The notes below the pieces were generated by a model, which did no database searches, was not told where the DNA came from, and saw only the letters and a program-made list of their open reading frames with translations. Position numbers and translations under genes: made by a program. A DNA stretch of 64,000 bases from Hufsiella arboris (GTDB lineage Bacteria; Bacteroidota; Bacteroidia; Sphingobacteriales; Sphingobacteriaceae). Positions 1 through 8,954 of this stretch are shown in pieces. Where the stretch lies: the NCBI RefSeq assembly GCF_009834875.1, contig NZ_WVHT01000003.1:62001-126000 (forward strand), read 5' to 3'. The first letter of the stretch is position 1. The number at the start of each line of letters is the position of its first letter.

Positions 1-1380
1 TTTCCAGCTTTGACCTTCCAGCGCAGTTTGAATTTTGATAGGTTTTGCCGGATCGAGATTAACAAGGGAAATGTGTATTGCACCTGATTTATCCTTAGAT
101 GCAGAAACATTTAGTGCTGGAATCGATTTTCCATCAACCGAATAATCCGGGCTCGTAAAGCTTAAAGGAATATATTCTGCATCCTGGTGAACTTTGTAAA
201 GATCAAACACGTGGTAAGTTGGTGTGAGGATCATCTTTTCACGATCCGTCAGAATTAACGATTGCAATACATTAATACTTTGCGCAAGACTGGCAACCTT
301 TACGCGGTCGCTGTGATTGTTAAAAATATTCAGGGTCGTGCCGGCAATCAGAGCATCGCGCATGCTGTTCTGCTGGTATAAAAATCCGGGATTGGTTCCA
401 GGTTCAACATCTGTCCAAACGCCCCACTCATCCACAACCAACGCCACCTTCTTTTCTGGATCATATTTATCCATAATAGCAGAGTGTTTTGTTACAAGCT
501 CTTCCATGTGCAGGCAATTTTTCATGGTTTTAAAATACTCAGCATCTGTAAAACTGGTCGCTGAACCTTTTTTACCCCAATCGCCTGTTGGTATGGTATA
601 ATAATGTAATGACAGGCCCCACATTCTGCGTCCAATATTTTTCATGGCCGTTTCTGTCCAGTGGTAGTCGTCGGAGTTTGCACCACTGGCAATCTTTTTC
701 AACGGAGCATCTTTGTAGTTACGGGCATAAACTGCGTAACGTTTATATTGATCAGTATAAAACTCGGCTGTCATATCGCCTCCGCAGCCCCAGCTTTCGT
801 TACCTACTCCCCAAAATTTTACTTTGTAAGCCTCGGGATGACCGTTTTGCTTACGCAGATTTGTCATCGGACTTTCGGCGCTCGAGTTCAAATATTCAAC
901 CCATTTAGCCATTTCTTCCACAGTGCCGCTACCGACGTTTCCGGCGATATAAGGCTCACAACCGATCAGTTCACACAACTCAAGAAATTCGTGGGTACCG
1001 AAGCTATTATCTTCCGTCACTCCGCCCCAGTTTGTGTTAACCATTTTCGGGCGTTGGTCGCGCGGACCAATACCGTCACGCCAATGATATTCATCAGCGA
1101 AACAACCTCCCGGCCAGCGGAGATTCGGAACTTTTATTTTCTTTAACGCATCCACGATGTCAAGCCGGATACGGTCCTTTTTAGGAACATTCAGATCAGG
1201 ACTTACCCAAAAACCGTCATAAATACATCTTCCCAAATGCTCGGAAAAATGTCCGTAAATATTTCTGTCGATAATCCTGTTTGGATCGCCTGCTTTAGCG
1301 GTAATATTAACCGTTTGCGAAAATGAAAACGTGGCAGTTAATCCGGCGAGTGCCGTTAAAGTAATTTTTTTCAAGTTCAT
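1..1380 (-). CDS. alpha-L-arabinofuranosidase, GH51 (3' end cut by window edge)
   Basis: The reading frame starts at the ATG complementary to 1378-1380 and runs off the left edge after 460 codons, so the C-terminus is missing. The first 21 residues form a signal peptide ending near FSFSQ, which places the enzyme in the periplasm or outside the cell. GH51 landmarks are visible: [15 protein letters not shown] near residues 86-100, the acid/base Glu195 in GVGNESWG, and the nucleophile Glu318 in VVDEWG. By family knowledge it removes terminal alpha-L-arabinofuranosyl groups from arabinan, arabinoxylan or their oligosaccharides. It has its own promoter and a perfect spaced palindrome just upstream, separate from the GH51-GH43-epimerase operon further upstream. 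The family call is very secure; the exact substrate is not. Confidence 0.93.
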   Translation of the reverse strand, partial: MNLKKITLTALAGLTATFSFSQTVNITAKAGDPNRIIDRNIYGHFSEHLGRCIYDGFWVSPDLNVPKKDRIRLDIVDALKKIKVPNLRWPGGCFADEYHWRDGIGPRDQRPKMVNTNWGGVTEDNSFGTHEFLELCELIGCEPYIAGNVGSGTVEEMAKWVEYLNSSAESPMTNLRKQNGHPEAYKVKFWGVGNESWGCGGDMTAEFYTDQYKRYAVYARNYKDAPLKKIASGANSDDYHWTETAMKNIGRRMWGLSLHYYTIPTGDWGKKGSATSFTDAEYFKTMKNCLHMEELVTKHSAIMDKYDPEKKVALVVDEWGVWTDVEPGTNPGFLYQQNSMRDALIAGTTLNIFNNHSDRVKVASLAQSINVLQSLILTDREKMILTPTYHVFDLYKVHQDAEYIPLSFTSPDYSVDGKSIPALNVSASKDKSGAIHISLVNLDPAKPIKIQTALEGQSWK

Positions 1381-1399
1381 AATGTACTGATTAGCGCTT

Positions 1400-1429
1400 C
1401 GAATATAAATATAATTGTCAAATCAACAA
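1400..1429 (-). promoter_or_regulatory. Promoter of the GH51 gene (TTG-N19-TATATTCG)
   Basis: On the minus strand a TTG (1427-1429) is followed after exactly 19 nt by TATATTCG (1400-1407), close to the Bacteroidota -33/-7 promoter (TTG or TTTG, about 19 nt, TAnnTTTG). The start codon lies 19 nt downstream. The spacer is occupied by the palindrome at 1407-1437. Confidence 0.55.
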
Positions 1430-1437
1430 TTATATTT
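1407..1437. promoter_or_regulatory. Putative AraR operator 1 (perfect 12-bp spaced palindrome)
   Basis: AAATATAATTGT (1407-1418) and ACAATTATATTT (1426-1437) are perfect inverted repeats separated by 7 nt. The palindrome covers the -33 to -7 interval of the GH51 promoter, the position expected for a repressor. Related sites with the same 7-nt spacer occur at 5594-5620 and 6467-6489, all in control regions of arabinose genes. Assignment to the linked AraR is inference. Confidence 0.65.
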
Positions 1438-1475
1438 TAGCATAAATTTCCTTTCGGTTGAATCAGTTTTTAAGA

Positions 1476-2516
1476 CTAACTCAGGAATTTATAAATGGTG
1501 GTACTTTTATAAATTTCACCCGGGTTTAAGGTAGTGGTTGGAAATTCAGGATGATTAGGTGAATCAGGAAAATGTTGCGTCTCCAGGCAAAGCGAAGTTC
1601 TGAAATCAACCGGTTTGCCAGATTTTCCAGGCATTTTGCCATCGAGAAAATTACCGGTATAGAATTGCATACCCGGCTCCGTTGTGTACACTTCCATTGT
1701 AATTCCGCTTTTGGGTCCTGTAACCGATGCTGCTTTACTTAATTCATTTCCTTTTTTATTGAGTACGTAATTATGATCATAGCCGCGGGCAATTTCCAGT
1801 TGCTTATTTTCGGCATCAATCCGTTCACCGATTTTTGTCTCGCGTCGAAAATCCAAAGGCGTCCCTTCAACTGTCTCGATACCAATTGGAATCTGCGTTT
1901 CATCTGAAGGCGTAAAACGATCAGCATTGATAGTTACCAGGTGATCCAGTATCGCGCCGCTTCCATCTCCGTTCAAATTAAAATAAGTATGATTGGTTAG
2001 ATTGAGAACAGTTGTTTTGTCGGTGCTTGCTTTATAATCTATCTCCAGGGAATCGTCGTCGTTAACCGTATAAATAACAGTGACCGCTAAATTTCCGGGA
2101 AAGCCTTCCTCGCCATCTTTGGACAAATAGTGCAATTTAAGCGTATTTTCATTGATCTGCTCTGCATCCCAAACCTGGTTGTGAAATCCGGCAGAACCAC
2201 CGTGCAGCGCGTTTTCCCCATTATTTATAGCCAGCGAATAGGTTTCGCCATTCAACGAAAACCTTCCTTTGGCAATTCGATTTCCGTATCTGCCGATCAA
2301 AGCTCCAAGATAATAGGTTTCGTTTTCGTAATGATGGATAGAATCTAAACCTGCTACCACATCAACGGTGGTATTATCATTTGCCGGAACGAGAATGCTA
2401 ACAATTCTTCCCCCAAAGTTAGTGATGGCAACCTCCATTCCTGACTTATTTCTAAGTGTAAAAAGATCCGTTTTTTTGCCGTTAAGTTCTTTTTGAAAAT
2501 TCGTTCTGCTAAGCAT
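1476..2516 (-). CDS. galM: aldose 1-epimerase (galactose mutarotase)
   Basis: Cytoplasmic-type mutarotase of 346 residues that interconverts alpha and beta anomers of aldoses. Residues of the family active site are visible: His105 in NALHGG, His176 in NHTYFNL and the catalytic Glu312 in CLETQHF near the C-terminus. A longer open frame reaches 2708, but its extra 64 residues read antiparallel-frame sequence inside the upstream GH43 gene. I therefore chose the ATG at 2514-2516 (MLSRTNF), 28 nt after the GH43 stop. It is the last gene of the GH51-GH43-galM operon and probably supplies the right arabinose anomer to the isomerase. No signal peptide is seen. Confidence 0.92.
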   Translation of the reverse strand: MLSRTNFQKELNGKKTDLFTLRNKSGMEVAITNFGGRIVSILVPANDNTTVDVVAGLDSIHHYENETYYLGALIGRYGNRIAKGRFSLNGETYSLAINNGENALHGGSAGFHNQVWDAEQINENTLKLHYLSKDGEEGFPGNLAVTVIYTVNDDDSLEIDYKASTDKTTVLNLTNHTYFNLNGDGSGAILDHLVTINADRFTPSDETQIPIGIETVEGTPLDFRRETKIGERIDAENKQLEIARGYDHNYVLNKKGNELSKAASVTGPKSGITMEVYTTEPGMQFYTGNFLDGKMPGKSGKPVDFRTSLCLETQHFPDSPNHPEFPTTTLNPGEIYKSTTIYKFLS

Positions 2517-2544
2517 AAGGGTATATTGATGTAACGCGATAAAG

Positions 2545-3570
2545 TTACTTCTTTTCACTATTCGTTTCTGAAACGTTTGGCCAGCCATCCTTCCACCTGA
2601 TCTGTTCAATGCGGAGTTTTGGTCTGCCGTTATCCGAAGCATCATAAGCATGAAATACCAGGTAGTCAACACCATCAAATGAAACAACAGCGTTATGTCC
2701 AACGCCATGCCACTGATCGTTTCCGGCTAAAACGATAGTTCCACCGCCAACATCCAGGTTGGTTCCATTTTTATCCTTAAATGTATCAGATAACTTTTTG
2801 GAACGCCCTACAATCATTTTATAAGTGCTGTTTGAACCCTTACAGCAATAATCGATCGATGCAAACAAATAAAAGTATGCGCCTTTTTGAAAGACAAACG
2901 GAGCTTCAATAGCGTTTCCTCCGGCGTCGGCAGGGTTACCGTCAACGGCAGGTGGATTTTCTTTAGATTTTTCAGTTTTACGGCTTGCAACGGTTGGTAT
3001 GCTTGTTAGATCCCCATCCGGTTCCAACAGATTTTTATTCAACCTAACCATTTTAATTCCGTCCCAAAATGATCCAAAAACCAGAAATGGCGTTCCTTTT
3101 TTATCTAAAATCAAATTTGGATCAATCGCGTTCCAGTTTGTTTTTCCAGGGACGGATTGTATCAACTTTCCGTGATCTGTCCATTTAAAATCGGCAGATC
3201 GCGGGTCGAGTGTCTTGTTGGTTGCAACGCCAATGCAGGACGTATTTTTCCCGAAAGCCGAAACTGAATAATACAAATAATATAAGCCGTTGTGAAAGGA
3301 AATGTCCGGCGCCCAGATGTGATTTTTAAATCCCGGCACTGTCTGAACCGCCCATTCCGGCGCAACATCAAAAACCGGCTTTTCACGATTCCAGTTTTTC
3401 ATATCAGGAGATGACCAAACGGAAATCCCCGGGCCCGTACAAAAAATGTAATAAGTACCATTTTGCCGGATCATCACCGGATCGTGAACCGAGATTTGTT
3501 TCGCTTCCTGGGCTATTAACCGGCAACAAATGAGCAGAAAACAGCCGACTAAATAAGCTATTCGTTTCAC
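2545..3570 (-). CDS. GH43 arabinan endo-1,5-alpha-L-arabinosidase (arabinanase-like)
   Basis: A 341-residue five-bladed beta-propeller glycosidase with an N-terminal signal peptide (about 20 residues, hydrophobic with a CC pair, possibly a lipoprotein). The GH43 catalytic triad can be placed: Asp30 in SVHDPVMI (base), Asp150 in NAIDPNLI (pKa modulator) and Glu222 in NAIEAPFVF (acid). FGSFWDGIK and VGHNAVV are also typical of endo-arabinanases. The start codon is GTG (3568-3570) and overlaps the upstream GH51 stop by 4 nt as GTGA, suggesting translational coupling. It cuts the alpha-1,5-arabinan backbone, or acts as an arabinofuranosidase; the sequence alone does not settle endo versus exo action. 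Confidence 0.88.
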   Translation of the reverse strand: MKRIAYLVGCFLLICCRLIAQEAKQISVHDPVMIRQNGTYYIFCTGPGISVWSSPDMKNWNREKPVFDVAPEWAVQTVPGFKNHIWAPDISFHNGLYYLYYSVSAFGKNTSCIGVATNKTLDPRSADFKWTDHGKLIQSVPGKTNWNAIDPNLILDKKGTPFLVFGSFWDGIKMVRLNKNLLEPDGDLTSIPTVASRKTEKSKENPPAVDGNPADAGGNAIEAPFVFQKGAYFYLFASIDYCCKGSNSTYKMIVGRSKKLSDTFKDKNGTNLDVGGGTIVLAGNDQWHGVGHNAVVSFDGVDYLVFHAYDASDNGRPKLRIEQIRWKDGWPNVSETNSEKK

Positions 3571-5537
3571 AACATTTTAATCTTAATCACATTGAATGAG
3601 TTGGGAGTCATCGCTAAACTCACCTTACCGCCGGAAATTTTGATTGCTTTATCCTGCGGACTTACAGCCTTCGGCGCCTGAAAAGAGTTTGTCTGGTTCA
3701 GGTTATCAGCACTTAAAACGGTTACAACGCCATTTTTTGAAAGTTTGACTTTTCCGCCTAACGATATTTCGGCATTCTGAGCAGAGGCATTCGAATTAAC
3801 CATTTTAATGATAAGCTCTTTCGATTTACGGTCAACAACAGCCGAGCCAAAAATACCGTCCGTACCCGCGATTGCCTTTCCGTCTCCGGTCATTGCTACA
3901 ACCTGAGTTCCTTTGTTTACAGAAAACAGCTTCTGTACATAATAATCAGGTGTTCCATACGAATTAAGATTATCCACCCAGATTAAATCCGGTGTCCATT
4001 GCCAACCATCAATATGCGCAAAAAGCGGCGCGTATGACGCCATATTTACAACGTCGGCATTTCTTTCAAGGCCGGTCATAAAGGCTGCTTCAGCGATGGC
4101 GCATTGAAGTGTGTTTTTATTATCAACGCTCACTGTTTTATCGCTTTGCGCTGCGTATTCACCGGCAAAAATCTTCGACCCGTTCCTTGGATAATTATCA
4201 TAACGCGATGCGTTTTGAAGGAACCATTCGGGCCTGCGGTAATAATGTTCATCGATGATATCCGCTTTCATTCCCCGCAATGTCGTGTTAAGGTAGTCGA
4301 AGCGTTCGCCGTCAGGATCAGTGCCCGAGCTGTTTACCAATTTAAAATCAGGATATTTGTCCTTAATAGCTTTGGTAAAGATTTTTAACCGCTCTACGTA
4401 TTGCGGTCCCCAGTTTTCGTTACCAACACCCATCATTTTTAAGTTAAAAGGTTTGGGATGTCCCATCTCCGCACGAACCTTTCCCCATTTGGTATCAGTG
4501 CTGTCATTTGCAAATTCTATCAGATCCAACGCATCCTGTACATATGGATCCAGCTCATCAATTGCGGCCACTTCGGCAGTATTGAATTGGCACGCCATTC
4601 CGCAATTCAAAATTGGCAGCGGCTGTGCGCCAATATCTTCAGCCAGCTGGAAATACTCGAAGAAACCCAATCCAAACGTCTGAAAGTAATCCGGAGCTGG
4701 CCGGTGTGCAAATTCAGTGTTCCAGCGATTGATGATCAGCTGCCGTTCCTCGATCGGCCCGATCGTTTTCTTCCATTGATACCGTGTGGAAAGTTCATGA
4801 CCTTCAACAATGCAACCACCCGGGAAACGAATAAACCCAGGTTTCATATCAGCCAGCAACTGAACCATATCCGAACGAAAGCCGCCTTTCCGACCTTTCC
4901 AGGTGTCTTGTGGAAACAATGAAATCATATCGAGATCAATCTCGCCGGATCCTTCAAACCAGATGTTTAGTTTCGCTTTTTGTACAGTTGCGTTACTTTT
5001 AAAACTTATTGACTGCTTTTTCCAATCACCCGTTTCCGAAGGTGAAAGCTCACCAGCACCAATAACTTTTCCCGTCGAATCCACTAATTCGGTGTGTAGC
5101 TTTAAACCGGGTGACTTTTGGCGATACATCACCGAAAAATCATAACCAAGATCTTTTTTTACACCCATCCCGCGAAATCCTTCATTGGTTAAACTCAGTG
5201 ATCCATTTACAGCGTTATTCGCCTTAACACGAATATATCTTGGATTCGCAGTATTTTCATCTTTACGATTTACAACCAAAATGTCGCCTTCATTGAATTT
5301 ATCTCTTTTGATTGTCCATCCCATCAACGGCTTATAAAATTCGAACGAACGATTCTTCACGAGTTCAGCGTAGATTCCTCCGTCAGCGCCCATATTAATA
5401 TCTTCAAAAAAGACACCCCACATGGTTGGTTGAACGTCCGCCTTTATTTCGTCGTACTGTACGTTATATTTTTTTTTTGTTTGCCCAATGGCACAGGTAG
5501 CTGCAAAAATCAGCAGCGCGGATAGCGATTTCTTCAT
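3567..5537 (-). CDS. alpha-L-arabinofuranosidase, GH51 with N-terminal carbohydrate-binding-like insert
   Basis: A 656-residue secreted enzyme with signal peptide MKKSLSALLIFAATCAIGQ. After a short N-terminal strand region, residues about 85-210 form a beta-sandwich (CBM4/9-like) insert. The (beta/alpha)8 barrel follows, with FIRFPGGCIVEG near 235-246, the acid/base Glu374 in GVGNENWG and the nucleophile Glu460 in KIFAGEYAAQ. The C-terminal part is a beta-sandwich. It differs in architecture from the GH51 at 1-1380 (insert present, longer), so the two are not recent duplicates. It is the first gene of a minus-strand operon with GH43 and galM and is divergent from araR across a 177-nt control region that holds operator 2. 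Confidence 0.93.
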   Translation of the reverse strand: MKKSLSALLIFAATCAIGQTKKKYNVQYDEIKADVQPTMWGVFFEDINMGADGGIYAELVKNRSFEFYKPLMGWTIKRDKFNEGDILVVNRKDENTANPRYIRVKANNAVNGSLSLTNEGFRGMGVKKDLGYDFSVMYRQKSPGLKLHTELVDSTGKVIGAGELSPSETGDWKKQSISFKSNATVQKAKLNIWFEGSGEIDLDMISLFPQDTWKGRKGGFRSDMVQLLADMKPGFIRFPGGCIVEGHELSTRYQWKKTIGPIEERQLIINRWNTEFAHRPAPDYFQTFGLGFFEYFQLAEDIGAQPLPILNCGMACQFNTAEVAAIDELDPYVQDALDLIEFANDSTDTKWGKVRAEMGHPKPFNLKMMGVGNENWGPQYVERLKIFTKAIKDKYPDFKLVNSSGTDPDGERFDYLNTTLRGMKADIIDEHYYRRPEWFLQNASRYDNYPRNGSKIFAGEYAAQSDKTVSVDNKNTLQCAIAEAAFMTGLERNADVVNMASYAPLFAHIDGWQWTPDLIWVDNLNSYGTPDYYVQKLFSVNKGTQVVAMTGDGKAIAGTDGIFGSAVVDRKSKELIIKMVNSNASAQNAEISLGGKVKLSKNGVVTVLSADNLNQTNSFQAPKAVSPQDKAIKISGGKVSLAMTPNSFNVIKIKML

Positions 5538-5593
5538 TTACTTTTTATGGTATAATTGGTAATTGCGTTTGAAAGCACAAGTTAAGTAAGTTT

Positions 5594-5620
5594 TTATAAA
5601 TGTCAATATTACATTTATAA
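5594..5620. promoter_or_regulatory. Putative AraR operator 2 in the divergent araR / GH51 control region
   Basis: TTATAAATGT (5594-5603) and ACATTTATAA (5611-5620) are perfect 10-bp inverted repeats separated by 7 nt. The half-site ATAAATGT resembles ATAATTGT of operator 1. Its position between divergent araR and the arabinosidase operon fits autoregulation plus control of the operon. A TACATTTG -7-like element for araR is seen at 5663-5670. Confidence 0.65.
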
Positions 5621-5714
5621 TTTCAGGCAATTGCAATGAAAACGTTGTTTAATCTGATTTTTTACATTTGCAAACTGTTCAAATAATATATATTGCAATA
5701 AATTACGAAAACCA

Positions 5715-6422
5715 ATGTCGCGATACCTAAAACAAACCCGTTATTTAGTTGCGGTTGACTCAATTATATTCGGGTTTGATGGCGAAAATTTAAAGCTGTT
5801 ACTTATCCACCGCGGTCTTAAACCAGAGAAGGGACGATGGAGCCTGATGGGAGGTTTTATCCAACCAGAAGAAGATCTTGAAAAAGCTGCCGACAGAATT
5901 CTTCATGAACTTACCGGATTAAAAGGCGTTTACCTCGAACAGCTTTACGCGTTTGGAAATGTACATCGTGATCCGACCGAACGAACGATTTCTGTAGCAT
6001 ATTTTTCCTTAATCGATATTCATCAATATGAAAAACAATTAAGCGATGAATATCATGCCGAATGGGTTCTGCTAAGCGAAATTCCCGACCTGATATTCGA
6101 TCATACAGAAATGGTTGAATTAGCGAAAAAGAAACTTCGCTATAAAGCAGCCATACACCCTATTCTTTTCGAATTGCTTCCGGAAAAATTCACGATACCT
6201 CAGTTACAAAATCTTTATGAAGCAGTGTATGACGCTTCCTTTGACAAACGGAACTTTAGCCGTAAGGTGTTGTCTACCGGACTTTTAGTCAAACAAAAAG
6301 AAAAAGATAAAGGCGGATCAAAAAAAGGGGCGTTTTACTACCAGCTTGACAAAGGCAGTTATGCCGACAAAATGCAGGCTTTCCTGAACTTTATTCCAAA
6401 TCCTGATAATTTGCTGATCTGA
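5715..6422 (+). CDS. araR: AraR-type transcriptional regulator, Nudix-like ligand domain plus winged HTH (NrtR family)
   Basis: A 235-residue protein. Residues about 8-140 have the Nudix fold, and residues about 150-225 match the winged-helix DNA-binding domain of the NrtR family (RNFSRKVLSTGLLV, then a basic stretch and FYYQLD). The Nudix box is degenerate: with Gly47, Glu53 and Arg61 aligned, the catalytic REUXEE becomes R-I-L-H-E-L (Ile62, Leu66), so hydrolysis is unlikely. Bacteroides AraR, an arabinose-responsive NrtR-family repressor, has this design. The neighbours (araB-araD-araA downstream, arabinosidases divergent) strongly support this role. It likely releases the three palindromes described here when L-arabinose binds. 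Confidence 0.88.
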   Translation: MSRYLKQTRYLVAVDSIIFGFDGENLKLLLIHRGLKPEKGRWSLMGGFIQPEEDLEKAADRILHELTGLKGVYLEQLYAFGNVHRDPTERTISVAYFSLIDIHQYEKQLSDEYHAEWVLLSEIPDLIFDHTEMVELAKKKLRYKAAIHPILFELLPEKFTIPQLQNLYEAVYDASFDKRNFSRKVLSTGLLVKQKEKDKGGSKKGAFYYQLDKGSYADKMQAFLNFIPNPDNLLI

Positions 6423-6466
6423 TTTTTGAAAAAAAATTCTTTTTAATTATTGGTATATCTAAAAAA

Positions 6467-6489
6467 ATAAGTGTTATTTAGACACGAAT
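6467..6489. promoter_or_regulatory. Putative AraR operator 3 upstream of araB
   Basis: ATAAGTGT (6467-6474), a 7-nt spacer, then ACACGAAT (6482-6489) matches the other two sites, with a less perfect right half. An overlapping perfect repeat, TGTTATT (6472-6478) with AATAACA (6487-6493), is also present. The site ends 7 nt before the araB ATG, so it must overlap the start of the transcript or act as a roadblock. Confidence 0.5.
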
Positions 6490-6496
6490 AACAATT

Positions 6497-8203
6497 ATGA
6501 ACCAAAACTTAGTTCTTGGAATTGATTACGGAACAGATTCTGTGCGTTCCATCCTTGTCGATGCCAGCAATGGCAGCGAGATTTCTTCAGCTGTATTCTT
6601 TTATCCACGCTGGAAAAAAGGCCTTTATTGCGAGCCTGGCCTTAATCAATTCAGGCAGCATCCGCTTGATTATGTAGAAGGCCTGGAGGCAACGATTAAA
6701 GAATGCATACAGAAAGCCGGCCCGGAAGCCGCGGCAAACGTTAGGGCGATTTCGATAGATACAACAGGATCAACGCCGGTAGCGGTCGACAGTTCGGGGA
6801 CTCCTCTGGCCTTGTTGCCAGAGTTTGCAGAAAATCCGAACGCAATGTTTGTCCTTTGGAAAGATCACACATCTGTAAAAGAAGCTGGCGAAATAAACAA
6901 TCATGCGACGAAATTTGATATAAATTATTTACAGTTTGTTGGTGGAATTTACTCTTCGGAATGGTTTTGGGCTAAGCTGTTACACATTTTAAGAATCGAC
7001 GAAAAAGTAAGAGAAGCCTGCAGCTCGTGGGTAGAACATTGCGATTGGATTCCATTTCTGCTTACCGGCGGAAACGAATCCTCTCAAATTAAGCGAGGCA
7101 TTTGCGCTGCCGGCCATAAGGCATTATGGGCCGAAGAATTTAAGGGTTTGCCGCCGGACGAGTTTTTTTCATCGCTTGATCCGCTATTGGCGTGCTTCAC
7201 AGAAAAATTGTTCACTTCTGTTTATACATCAAGCGAACAAGCCGGACATTTAAGCGAGGAATGGGCGGAAAAACTCGGACTCTCCACTGATATAACAGTT
7301 GGAATCGGCGCTTTCGACGCTCATATGGGTGCTGTCGGCGGTCAAATTGAGCCGTATCATCTAAGCAAAGTTATGGGAACTTCTACCTGCGATATGCTCG
7401 TAGCCCCTTCCGCCGAAGTTGATGGTGTACTTGTTGGCGGAATATGCGGGCAGGTACCGGGGTCCGTTATTCCGGGAATGATGGGAATGGAAGCCGGGCA
7501 ATCAGCATTTGGCGACACGTATGCCTGGTTCAGGAAAATCTTAGCTTGGCCGCTGGAAAATTTATTGTCGCAATCAAATGTAATTGATGGCGAAACCGCG
7601 AGTCGGCTTACAGAAGAAATCAATCATAAGATCATTTCCGAATTAAGTATCCAGGCGGCTAAAATTCCGCTTTCTGAGAACGACGAGCTGGCGATTGACT
7701 GGTTAAACGGAAGGCGTACGCCCGATGCCAATCAATTGCTTAAAGGAGCATTGTTTGGTCTTAATTTAGGCACTGATGCTCCGCGTATTTTCAGGGCACT
7801 CGCGGAAGCTACCTGCTTTGGTGCCAAAAGAATAGTTGATCGGTTCAATGAACAAGGAGTTCCTGTAAAAGGTCTGATCGGTCTTGGTGGCGTGGCAAAA
7901 AAATCATCGTTTATCATGCAGATGATGGCAGATGTAATGAATATGCCGATAAAAATCCACAGATCCGAACAAACCTGTGCGGCGGGTGCCGCTATGTTCG
8001 CGGCAACAGTAGCCGGTCTGTATCCAACTGTTGAAGATGCGATGGAAAATATGGGGCAGGGATTCGAGGCGGAATATCACCCGGATAAAGAAAGAGTCGG
8101 TGTTTATGCAAACAGATACCGGAAATTTATTATGTTATCCGATGATATAGAAAATCATATCATGGAAAAAAACGGAAAAACATATACCAATGAGTCAGTT
8201 TAA
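6497..8203 (+). CDS. araB: L-ribulokinase (FGGY family)
   Basis: A 568-residue FGGY-family kinase that phosphorylates L-ribulose to L-ribulose 5-phosphate with ATP. The N-terminal ATPase-fold signature LGIDYGTDSVRSILVD is at residues 5-20 and the second domain contains GLGGVAKKSSFIMQMMAD. AAGHKALW and GTSTCDM are typical of ribulokinases. Length matches bacterial AraB (about 560). It is the first gene of araB-araD-araA; its 3' end overlaps araD by 14 nt, which suggests coupled translation. Expression is probably AraR-controlled through operator 3 directly before the ATG. Confidence 0.96.
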   Translation: MNQNLVLGIDYGTDSVRSILVDASNGSEISSAVFFYPRWKKGLYCEPGLNQFRQHPLDYVEGLEATIKECIQKAGPEAAANVRAISIDTTGSTPVAVDSSGTPLALLPEFAENPNAMFVLWKDHTSVKEAGEINNHATKFDINYLQFVGGIYSSEWFWAKLLHILRIDEKVREACSSWVEHCDWIPFLLTGGNESSQIKRGICAAGHKALWAEEFKGLPPDEFFSSLDPLLACFTEKLFTSVYTSSEQAGHLSEEWAEKLGLSTDITVGIGAFDAHMGAVGGQIEPYHLSKVMGTSTCDMLVAPSAEVDGVLVGGICGQVPGSVIPGMMGMEAGQSAFGDTYAWFRKILAWPLENLLSQSNVIDGETASRLTEEINHKIISELSIQAAKIPLSENDELAIDWLNGRRTPDANQLLKGALFGLNLGTDAPRIFRALAEATCFGAKRIVDRFNEQGVPVKGLIGLGGVAKKSSFIMQMMADVMNMPIKIHRSEQTCAAGAAMFAATVAGLYPTVEDAMENMGQGFEAEYHPDKERVGVYANRYRKFIMLSDDIENHIMEKNGKTYTNESV

Positions 8204-8888
8204 CCGAATCAAGCAAGAAGCTTATGAAGCAAATATGCTTTTACCCAAGCTGAACCTGGTAATTTTCACTTTTGGCAATGTAAGCGCAGCCGATCGAAGT
8301 CTGGGTGTTTTCGCTATCAAACCAAGCGGCGTACCTTACGATCAGCTAAGTGCTGAAAAAATGGTGATTGTCGATTTTGACGGCAAGATAGTTGAAGGAC
8401 ATTTTAGGCCTTCCTCCGACACGAAGACCCACGCGGTACTTTATAAACATTGGGAGAACATCGGTGGAATTTCGCATACTCACTCTACGTACGCAACCGC
8501 ATGGGCTCAATCACAGCGTGATATCCCAATTTTTGGAACAACACATGCTGATCACAATACGGTTGACATTCCATGCGCTCCGCCGATGACTGACGAAATG
8601 ATCAGCGGGAACTATGAATATGAAACCGGTTTCCAGATCATGGATTGTCTTCGGGAAAAAAACCTAAGCCCGGCAGATCTGGAAATGATACTGGTGGGCA
8701 ATCACGCGCCATTTACCTGGGGCAAAAATGCAGAGAAAGCGGTTTACAATAGCGCTGTGCTTGAAAATATTGCTCAAATGGCTTTATTGACCGAGCAAAT
8801 TAATCCTAACGCCCCGAGACTAAAAGATTCACTTATCAAAAAACATTTTGAAAGAAAACACGGTCCGGACAGTTATTACGGGCAGTAG
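8190..8888 (+). CDS. araD: L-ribulose-5-phosphate 4-epimerase
   Basis: A 232-residue class II aldolase-family enzyme that converts L-ribulose 5-phosphate to D-xylulose 5-phosphate, feeding the pentose phosphate pathway. The Zn ligands His96 and His98 in SHTHST and His172 in GNHAPFTWG, and the catalytic Asp121 in TTHADH, align with E. coli AraD (95, 97, 171, 120) with a one-residue offset. The ATG lies inside the 3' end of araB (14-nt overlap). Confidence 0.96.
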   Translation: MSQFNRIKQEAYEANMLLPKLNLVIFTFGNVSAADRSLGVFAIKPSGVPYDQLSAEKMVIVDFDGKIVEGHFRPSSDTKTHAVLYKHWENIGGISHTHSTYATAWAQSQRDIPIFGTTHADHNTVDIPCAPPMTDEMISGNYEYETGFQIMDCLREKNLSPADLEMILVGNHAPFTWGKNAEKAVYNSAVLENIAQMALLTEQINPNAPRLKDSLIKKHFERKHGPDSYYGQ

Positions 8889-8954
8889 TTGATGCTTATT
8901 GAGTTAAGCAAGGTACATGATAAAAGAATGAACAATCGGATTGTTTTCGAAGGC

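Noticed and set aside
661-1146. 161-residue plus-strand ORF
   Set aside because: Antisense shadow of the GH51 gene with clear signal peptide and catalytic motifs on the minus strand.
2517-2708. N-terminal extension of galM (64 residues)
   Set aside because: It lies inside the GH43 coding sequence in another frame and does not resemble mutarotase sequence; the ATG at 2516 gives the normal protein.
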